A stretch of DNA of 28,803 bases, taken from assembly GCA_039816825.1 (NCBI GenBank), contig JBCBXA010000032.1:1-28803 (forward strand). The letters run 5' to 3'. Of the stretch, positions 22,363 to 28,803 are shown one piece after another (position 1 is the stretch's first letter; every line of letters begins with the position of its first letter). The notes beneath the pieces were generated by a model that saw only the letters and a program-made list of their open reading frames with translations, was not told the origin of the DNA and did no database searches. The position numbers and the translations under genes are program-made. The DNA comes from JBCBXA01 sp039816825 (lineage in GTDB: Bacteria > Pseudomonadota > Alphaproteobacteria > Rhizobiales > Rhizobiaceae).

Positions 22363-25300
22363 TCAGGGCACTAGGGCACCGCTGGTGATGAGGGTGGCCA
22401 GGTCCAGCCCGGTTTCACCCGTCAATTCAACCACATCGGTACTGTGTGTTCCGCTCCCGGTCGTGTCGATCCGGATAGTGGTGTTCCCCGCATTCTCCAC
22501 AAGCGTGATGTAATCCGCCACAGCATCGGTCGCCGGATCGTAAGACGGAATCAGGTCACCCAGGTCCAGCACATCCTCGGAGGCGTTAAAGTCTGAGATC
22601 GTGTCCACAGCTCCGCCAGAGGTGTCGCCCGCCTTCCAGACAAACAGGTCCGCCCCAAGGCCGCCGGTGAGGGCATCGGATCCGCCACCCCCGATGATCA
22701 GATCGGCGCCCGCCCCGCCGGAAAGCGTGTTGGCGGTTCCGTCGCCTGTGAGCGTCGATGCTGACCCGGTCACTTCGAGTGGCAGGGTGACACTGGTTAC
22801 GGCACCGACCGAAGCACCATCGGTTGCGTTCACCCCAACTGTGATGTCGATGTCGCGCGCTTCACCGAAGGCCTGGACGGCAAGCGTATTGCCTTGAGCC
22901 GCGGTTCCGGTGAAGCGCCAATGGCCTGCGGCAACCCGCGTGAGCGTGCCGCCGGTCACCGAAGCGACGAAGTCGGTCGATGCCTGAAGATTGACGGTAA
23001 CGGTCTCGGCCGGATTTTCGCCGGGTCCCGTTCCGGTGGCGTCACCCGGCTGCAGGTTGAGCCCAAGGTTCACCGAAGCGCCCGCAGCGGCTGTTTGCGG
23101 CAAGGCGGCAAAGACCACAGGATCGGCCTGCGGCACCACGGTGACAGTAAACGCCTGGGATATCTGGGATGTGGCTCCGCTGTCTTCGAGGGTGAAACCA
23201 ACCAGCTGCAGGTTCATCGTGCCCGACCAGTTCATGGGCGGCGTGATGGAGAGCCCTGCAAGGTCCCCGGGCGCAATGGTCCAGCTTCCGTCACCATTGT
23301 TGGCGCCAGCCGAAAGGATGGAGCCTTCCGGCACGCCGGTGATCGTGGTCGATAACGTCTCTGATCCGTCTGTATCGACAAGCGCAGCGGACAGGCCGGT
23401 CAGCGCAATGGCTGCATCCTCATTGCCGCTGGCATTGCTAACAGTCAGCGCCGCCTGATCCGCCACCGCTGCCACCGTGACCGTCGCGGCTTGCGTCGCG
23501 GTTTCGGTGTCGCCATTGGGCTCGCGCATGGTGGCCTGCACGGAGACTGAAATATCGGCATCGCTGTTGGCTGGAGGCGTGAGCGTCAGGCCTGACAGTT
23601 CAGCCTCCGTCAGTTCCCACACGCCGCCACCGACATCCGTACCAGCCGAGAGTGTGCCCGCTGAAATTGTGACACGGATGGGCTCGACAAGAGTTTCAGA
23701 CCCATCGGTATCTTGCGACGTGACCGAGATGTTCAGCGCGATTGCGCTGTCTTCATTGCCTGAGCCTGAGACCGAGATCGAAGCGGGGTCGGCCACAGCC
23801 GTCACCGTAATCGGCGCCGGGTTGTTGGCGTTGCTCGCGGTCAACTGATTGCCGTTGGTGGCAATCGCTGTCACCGTCGGTGTGATGGTGCCCGAGAAAT
23901 CCCCAACGGGTGTGAAGGTCACATTGCCAGCATTCACATTGGCTGCGTTGCTGACCCAGGACCCGGTCACATTGTTGAAGATGGCACCCTGAACCGTCAC
24001 GCCGGCCGGTACGTTCGAAATGACAACGGTGACATCGTCCAGCCCGGTTGTTGGATCGCCGGGGTTGGACTGGATGTCTGCATCAAGCGCGATGGTGCCA
24101 TCTTCGTCCACCGTCATGGGGTTGATTGTGACGACCGGTGGCAGTGGTGCCTGGGGCGAACCCGGACCACCCGTATTGGTGATGCTAACCGTGAAGGTCG
24201 TGGAGTTCATGGCCACGTCGCCATCATTCTCGGTGGCAATGGTCGTCACCGTCAGGGTCTTTGAACCGCCTGTTCCACGAATGCCCATAATGTGCAGATT
24301 TGCCAGATCGGAGGGTTGAAGAACCCATGTGCCATCCTGGTTGTTGAACCCGATTGGATCACCGGCGGCATCGGTCAGCAGAACATCTGCACCGGGGTCA
24401 GCAAAACCGGAGACGATATAGTAGATGGATTCGGAAACGGCCTGGCCCTGAGCTGCATCGGTGTCGGTGGTTGTGCCTCCGAGCGACAGCGCCAAAGGCG
24501 TGTTGTCATTGCCGCTGACATTGTTGGCAAACACCGTCGGGGTATCAGCATCGCCAACCAGATTGACCGAGAACGTCCGGCTGACGGTCTGGCTCGCTGC
24601 TCCATCTGTAAACAAGACATCGACGGGTACCGTGAAGTCGCGGTTCGAGTCTGTGAAGGCGGCGGCGTCGAAGGACACGCCGGGCAGATTTGCTGCGGAG
24701 ACGGTGATCGTCCCGTTGCCATTATCGGTGAACGTACCGTTGATGTGATTGTCGATGAAGTTCTGTGTCGTGCCTCCGGAGACGGCGATACCGGCATCGC
24801 TGATCAGTGAATTCAAATTGAACGTGTAGCTCACGATCTCCTCGGACCCGTCACCATCGATCAGTCCACCCGGTGCCACGGAGGACAATGGAATGTCATT
24901 GCCCTCGGTAACAGTCACCGAAGGTGACCAGGTTTGTGCATCCACAACGGGGGTGACCGTGATGGAGAGTGGCACCTGCACCGTCGTCTGGTGCCCATCA
25001 TCTTCCTGCGTAACCGCCAGGACCCTCAGGCCTGTCGCATAGTCGGCCACATAGTCGCCGGAGAAGTTCGGACGGCCCGGAATTGTGAGTGTCGGCATGT
25101 CTGCCGCATCCACCTGCCAGCGCCCACCGATGAAGCTGCCAGCCGATGGTGTGATGCCGGCAGGAAGGCCTTCGATCACGAAGAACAGGCTTTCCGATCC
25201 ATCCGCATCTGCCAAGGAAGCGCCAACGGCTGTCCCAAGGGGAATGGTCGTGTCCTCCGCAACTGAAATGGGGGAGGGCGTGATGTTGGCCGGGTCAGCC

Positions 25301-28300
25301 ACACCGATCACAGCCACATCGATGGTTGCCGTGCCGATTTCGGTGTCGCCGTCGCCTGTGAGGCCCTGATTGCTTTCTTCTGAGCTGGCAGAGATCGTCA
25401 GCTGGAAATTATCGTTGGAGTTTGGCGGCGCAATCACATGGAGTTGTGCTAACTGGGCGCTTGTGACGCGCACTTCACCACCACCCAGATCGGTGCCAAG
25501 GGTCACGCCGGCGGCGTTTGTGATTCTTGCGCCTGCAGGAATGTTTGAGATTGTGACGTCGGACAAAACCTCTGATCCGTCATCGTCGGCCAGTCGCACA
25601 TCCACCTGAAGACGAATGGGTGTATCTTCCAAGCCGGCTGCGCCTGCAGTCGCGTCCACAACCCTGAGTTCCGGCGCATCGGCGACCTGGTTGATCTCGA
25701 TATCAAATGGCCGCGTGACGGAGGCGGTCTGAACCGCCACTTCGTTGCCCGTCGCCCCTTCGGTTGAGATGATCTCAACCTGGGCATTGATCGTACCCGA
25801 AAAGTCGGTCGGTGGTCGGTATGTGGCTGATGAAAGTGCAGTGTTCAGCGCGGCAAGCGTCGGTGCGGCGACAATCCAGTCACTGCCGGATTGCGTGTAG
25901 GTCACGCCGTTGGTGGTGCTACCGGCCACAATGGAGCCGTCTGGAATGTCGAACAGGCGCACCGAGTAGCTTTCCGAGCCGTCGGTATCGGCGCTTGCCG
26001 TCACGTTGATATCCAAAGTGATCGGTGTGTCTTCAGTTCCGCTGATGCTACTGGCTGAGCCACCTGGTTCATCGGCAACGGCACGCACCCGGATTGTGCG
26101 GTTGGAATTCCGTGTGGCCGTTGAACCGTCCGCGTCCTGCGTAGTCGCCGAAATACCAACAATAATGTTGTCATCGGAGTGCGTCGGCGGGGTCCAAGCG
26201 AACGTGTCCAATGTCGCCTGAATGTCCGTTTGCGTACCCGTAATGGTGTAGTCCTGACCCGACACTACAACACTTGCACCACCTTGAGCGGTGTAGGTTG
26301 CCGTCTCCGTTCCCGGCATTGTGACGACCAGCTGTGTCAGCGTCTCCGAGCCATCATTGTCCACCAGGTTCACATTGAACTGGTTGCCAAATGTGATGGT
26401 CGTGTCTTCGTTACCCACTGCCGTTCCGTTGACGGTCGGGCGGTCCGCCTCGGCATCCACCACAACGGTGACGGCTGCCGTTGAGACCTGGTTGTCACCG
26501 CCATTCTGTTCAGTGGTCGTTGCCTCCAGCGTCATGTTGTAAGTGCCGTGCTCGTTTGCCGGTGGCGTGAAGGCCAGACCCGCCGTCACTTGAGCCGCCG
26601 TGAACGTCCACACGCCGCCGCCAGCGTCGGTGCCGCTCGCGAAGCTCGCCCCGGAGGGTACGCCCAGCATGCGGAACGTGACGACTTCCGAGCCGTCAGT
26701 GTCCACGCCGTTACCCGCCAGACCGGAGAGGGCAACCTGTGTGTCTTCTTCGGTGGCGAAGGATCCACCCACCGCCGTGATACCGTCGGCGACGGCATCC
26801 ACCTGAACCGTGACGTTCAACACAGTGTCGGCGGTCAGAGTGTCGACTTCGGTCTCTGTTGGATTGGATTCGGTGGCCCGCGCCGTGATGGTCAGCGGGA
26901 TGTCCACATCCGAGTGCAATGGCGGTGTGATCGAGATGCCACTTGCCAGTTTTGCAATGAGATCAGCTGTCGAGCCGGTGAAACGAATGGTGCCGGTGGC
27001 GGGACTGGACGTCGTCACGCCGCCCCCTGAAGTGACGTTCAGCGTGGCGCCCGTCGGGATGCCCGCAATGTCGACGTACTGGATCGTCTCGGAACCGTCC
27101 GTGTCGTTCAGCGACAGCGTCAGAGGCAATGCGATGGAGGTGTCTTCGTTGCCCTGAGAGGTGGCAGCCAACGTCAGGTTAGGAGCGTCTGCGACTGCCT
27201 CGACAATCACCTGATGGTTGCCAGTGACAGTTGTGTTCGCGCCACCAGCTTCCTCGGCGTAGACAGAGACTCCAATTGTGAAATTGTCGTCAGTGTTCGC
27301 GGGTGGCTGAACCGTCAGCGTGTCCAGCAATGCCAAAGCCTGAGGCGTCGTGCCGGAGATGACATAGTCACCGCCTGCAATTGCAGGAGGGGTGACAGTG
27401 CCGGGAAGGCCGGTGTTCCAGTCCACTGTAGATCCGGCCGGAATGCCCGAAAGCGTGATCTGCATCGTCTGCGAGCCATCCACATCGACCGTTGTCAGGT
27501 CGATATCGCTGCCCACCAAGATCGTGGCGTCCTCATTGGCAGTCGTGCTGCCATCGTTGAGCACTGGCGGATCCAGAATGGGATTCACATTCACAACAAG
27601 CGGCGATGTCGATGTCGCAGTATCGCCTTCGGCTTCGGTCGCCGTTGCCCGCAACACCATATTGTAGGTGCCGTGCGCCTGAGCGGGCGGGTTGAACATC
27701 AGGCTCGAAAGCTGGGCGGTGGTGAACGACCAGACTCCAGACCCCTGATCGGTGCCTGCCGAGAAGCTCGCACCCGCTGGTACCCCGGTCACTTGATAGC
27801 TGATCGTCTCAGAGCCATCCAAGTCGACAAGGCCACCGGAGAGGTCCACGGCCACAGCCACATCTTCATCGGTGGTCACGCTGTCGCCGGATACAGTTGG
27901 GCTGTCGGCTACCGGTGTGATGTCAATCGTGTGTGTGCCCGTTTGGGTGGCTGTTGAGCCGTCGGCATCCTCCACCGTGACAGCTACCGTCAGGTTTACG
28001 TCGTCGCCTACATGGGTTGCCGGGCTGTAGGTGAAGGTGTCGAGAGTTGCGCGGATTTCCGCAGGCGTACCCGTGATGCGGTAGCCGCCGGAGATGGCCG
28101 TGACGACCGCTGCACCGGATGCGACGTAGCTCATACCCGCATCACCGGAGAGCCCAGTGACGTCTACCTGAGTTACGTTCTCGGACCCGTCTGTGTCGCC
28201 GAGCGTGTAGCTGATTTGATTGCCAAACAGCACGTCGACATCTTCGTTCGTGCTGTTGGAGCCGCCGTTCACCGTTGGGGCGTCCGCCTCGGCGTCTACC

Positions 28301-28803
28301 ACGACCGAGAAGCTGCGGCTCGTCTCTTCGGTGTCGCTGTTGCTGCCTTCGGTGGCCACGGCAATCAGCTGCATGTTGATCGTGCCGTGCCAATCGTCCG
28401 GAGGCGTCAGTGACAGCGAAGCGAGCTGACTCTCGGTAAAGGACCACACGCCTCCACCTTCATTTGTCCCCGCCGAGAAACTTGTGCCTGCAGGCACGCT
28501 CTCAATGCGGAAAGACAGTGTCTCCGAGCCGTCAATATCGGTCAGCGCGCCACCGAGGGCCGAGATGGAGACGGCTGTATCCTCCTCAGTGCTGAACGAG
28601 GCGGGGCCACTTGCGGTCGGCGCGTCGGCCACCGCGACGACGGTAACGGGAACGTTGAAGACAGTGGTGTTGTTCAGAAGATCGACCTGGCCGCCGTTCG
28701 GAGCGCTCTCTGTGGTTGTGACAGCCACCGAGAGCTGAAAGTTTGCATCTGAGATCAGCGCGGCTCTCGCAGCCATGACGGCAACACCTCCGGCAAACTC
28801 AGA
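22363..28803 (-). CDS. Giant RTX-type type I-secreted adhesin, partial (N-terminus beyond right edge)
   Basis: A surface adhesin or biofilm protein with 2146 codons visible. The frame is open through base 28803 and the ATG at 28776 lies inside a repeat, so the true start is outside the window. The visible part is about 16 Ig/cadherin-like repeats of 110-134 aa (22747-28803), marked by ADAPT-like starts, EDT and D(T/I)DGSE, a likely calcium site. A 127-aa C-terminal secretion module follows: three RTX nonapeptides (GGAGADLII, GGGGSDALT, GGLGADLFV), then DTISDFNASEDVLDL and the T1SS C-terminal target region ending SGALVP. By eye there is no cysteine and only three lysines. The secretion genes lie just downstream. 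Any N-terminal retention module of the LapA kind would be beyond the edge. Confidence 0.95.
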   Translation of the reverse strand, partial: SEFAGGVAVMAARAALISDANFQLSVAVTTTESAPNGGQVDLLNNTTVFNVPVTVVAVADAPTASGPASFSTEEDTAVSISALGGALTDIDGSETLSFRIESVPAGTSFSAGTNEGGGVWSFTESQLASLSLTPPDDWHGTINMQLIAVATEGSNSDTEETSRSFSVVVDAEADAPTVNGGSNSTNEDVDVLFGNQISYTLGDTDGSENVTQVDVTGLSGDAGMSYVASGAAVVTAISGGYRITGTPAEIRATLDTFTYSPATHVGDDVNLTVAVTVEDADGSTATQTGTHTIDITPVADSPTVSGDSVTTDEDVAVAVDLSGGLVDLDGSETISYQVTGVPAGASFSAGTDQGSGVWSFTTAQLSSLMFNPPAQAHGTYNMVLRATATEAEGDTATSTSPLVVNVNPILDPPVLNDGSTTANEDATILVGSDIDLTTVDVDGSQTMQITLSGIPAGSTVDWNTGLPGTVTPPAIAGGDYVISGTTPQALALLDTLTVQPPANTDDNFTIGVSVYAEEAGGANTTVTGNHQVIVEAVADAPNLTLAATSQGNEDTSIALPLTLSLNDTDGSETIQYVDIAGIPTGATLNVTSGGGVTTSSPATGTIRFTGSTADLIAKLASGISITPPLHSDVDIPLTITARATESNPTETEVDTLTADTVLNVTVQVDAVADGITAVGGSFATEEDTQVALSGLAGNGVDTDGSEVVTFRMLGVPSGASFASGTDAGGGVWTFTAAQVTAGLAFTPPANEHGTYNMTLEATTTEQNGGDNQVSTAAVTVVVDAEADRPTVNGTAVGNEDTTITFGNQFNVNLVDNDGSETLTQLVVTMPGTETATYTAQGGASVVVSGQDYTITGTQTDIQATLDTFAWTPPTHSDDNIIVGISATTQDADGSTATRNSNRTIRVRAVADEPGGSASSISGTEDTPITLDINVTASADTDGSESYSVRLFDIPDGSIVAGSTTNGVTYTQSGSDWIVAAPTLAALNTALSSATYRPPTDFSGTINAQVEIISTEGATGNEVAVQTASVTRPFDIEINQVADAPELRVVDATAGAAGLEDTPIRLQVDVRLADDDGSEVLSDVTISNIPAGARITNAAGVTLGTDLGGGEVRVTSAQLAQLHVIAPPNSNDNFQLTISASSEESNQGLTGDGDTEIGTATIDVAVIGVADPANITPSPISVAEDTTIPLGTAVGASLADADGSESLFFVIEGLPAGITPSAGSFIGGRWQVDAADMPTLTIPGRPNFSGDYVADYATGLRVLAVTQEDDGHQTTVQVPLSITVTPVVDAQTWSPSVTVTEGNDIPLSSVAPGGLIDGDGSEEIVSYTFNLNSLISDAGIAVSGGTTQNFIDNHINGTFTDNGNGTITVSAANLPGVSFDAAAFTDSNRDFTVPVDVLFTDGAASQTVSRTFSVNLVGDADTPTVFANNVSGNDNTPLALSLGGTTTDTDAAQGQAVSESIYYIVSGFADPGADVLLTDAAGDPIGFNNQDGTWVLQPSDLANLHIMGIRGTGGSKTLTVTTIATENDGDVAMNSTTFTVSITNTGGPGSPQAPLPPVVTINPMTVDEDGTIALDADIQSNPGDPTTGLDDVTVVISNVPAGVTVQGAIFNNVTGSWVSNAANVNAGNVTFTPVGDFSGTITPTVTAIATNGNQLTASNANNPAPITVTAVADPASISVSGSGNEDSAIALNISVTSQDTDGSETLVEPIRVTISAGTLSAGTDVGGGVWELTEAELSGLTLTPPANSDADISVSVQATMREPNGDTETATQAATVTVAAVADQAALTVSNASGNEDAAIALTGLSAALVDTDGSETLSTTITGVPEGSILSAGANNGDGSWTIAPGDLAGLSITPPMNWSGTMNLQLVGFTLEDSGATSQISQAFTVTVVPQADPVVFAALPQTAAAGASVNLGLNLQPGDATGTGPGENPAETVTVNLQASTDFVASVTGGTLTRVAAGHWRFTGTAAQGNTLAVQAFGEARDIDITVGVNATDGASVGAVTSVTLPLEVTGSASTLTGDGTANTLSGGAGADLIIGGGGSDALTGGLGADLFVWKAGDTSGGAVDTISDFNASEDVLDLGDLIPSYDPATDAVADYITLVENAGNTTIRIDTTGSGTHSTDVVELTGETGLDLATLITSGALVP
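22642..22719 (-). repeat. Three RTX nonapeptide repeats
   Basis: Three consecutive GGxGxDxxx units near the adhesin C-terminus form a short calcium-binding parallel beta-roll. This number is small for an RTX protein; the block serves mainly as the folding and secretion module together with the following target region. Confidence 0.9.
22747..28803 (-). repeat. Array of about 16 Ig/cadherin-like adhesin repeats
   Basis: Unit boundaries by residue counting, from N- to C-terminus: partial 28615-28803, then 28273-28614, 27895-28272, 27562-27894, 27178-27561, 26776-27177, 26434-26775, 26062-26433, 25669-26061, 25285-25668, 24931-25284, 24535-24930, 24172-24534, 23779-24135, 23449-23778, 23113-23448, and a divergent unit 22747-23112. 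A 12-residue Gly/Pro linker (24136-24171) splits the array. Two unit types are seen. Type A has PAGxSFSAGT, GGGVWSFT and HGTYNM blocks. Type B has a Y(R/T)ITGT block, ATLDTF and DADGSTAT. The units are divergent at DNA level, so the array should be fairly stable against recombination. Confidence 0.88.

Noticed and set aside
28774..28776. ATG as the real start of the adhesin
   Set aside because: The frame stays open upstream to the window edge and the codons before the ATG fit the same repeat pattern, with no signal or retention module.
22747..28803. A CRISPR-like or satellite DNA repeat array
   Set aside because: The periodicity of 330-402 bp is protein-level domain repetition; DNA identity between units is low and there are no spacers.

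Overview
The window reads as part of an alphaproteobacterial chromosome of high GC content, densely packed with genes. The support is the gene families present (a complex I NDUFA9-like reductase, UppP, QueG), the many ATGA start/stop overlaps, and a perfect TTAA-N7-TTAA CtrA-type site at 22250-22264. A marine stalked or budding type (Hyphomonadaceae/Maricaulales-like) is a guess only.

Layout. (1) 1-3390, minus strand: a glutathione S-transferase, epoxyqueuosine reductase QueG, a YeeZ-like SDR protein and a murein endopeptidase MepA cut by the left edge. (2) 3488-4294, plus: undecaprenyl-diphosphatase UppP, followed by a 15-bp tandem repeat that encodes a pentapeptide-repeat-like string on the other strand. 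(3) 4366-7409, minus: a large exported protein of unknown function and the NDUFA9-like SDR protein. (4) tRNA-Leu(CAG) at 7699-7785, with a well-spaced promoter. (5) 7923-11552, minus: a translationally coupled four-gene catabolic operon (SMP-30-type lactonase, OtnK, OtnC, OtnI) for a four-carbon acid sugar.

(6) 12013-17493, plus: the most interesting region. A compact six-gene cassette encodes two microproteins with TTG starts (56 and 59 aa), an O-carbamoyltransferase, an SGNH-hydrolase-like protein, a membrane-anchored Rieske oxygenase with the C-terminal CxxC of the plant PAO/TIC55 type, and a SAM methyltransferase. The association of a carbamoyltransferase with tiny proteins and a GDSL/SGNH protein recalls the sxtI-J-K-L part of saxitoxin clusters. 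No scaffold-making gene is present, so the cassette looks like a tailoring system acting on an unidentified, probably membrane-associated, substrate.

(7) 17545-28803, minus: a surface adhesion locus. A giant cysteine-free, nearly lysine-free RTX-type adhesin has at least 16 Ig-like repeats and runs off the right edge. After a gap holding the CtrA-type site come a TolC-like outer membrane protein, a type I secretion ABC transporter and an HlyD-family adaptor: a complete type I secretion system for the adhesin.
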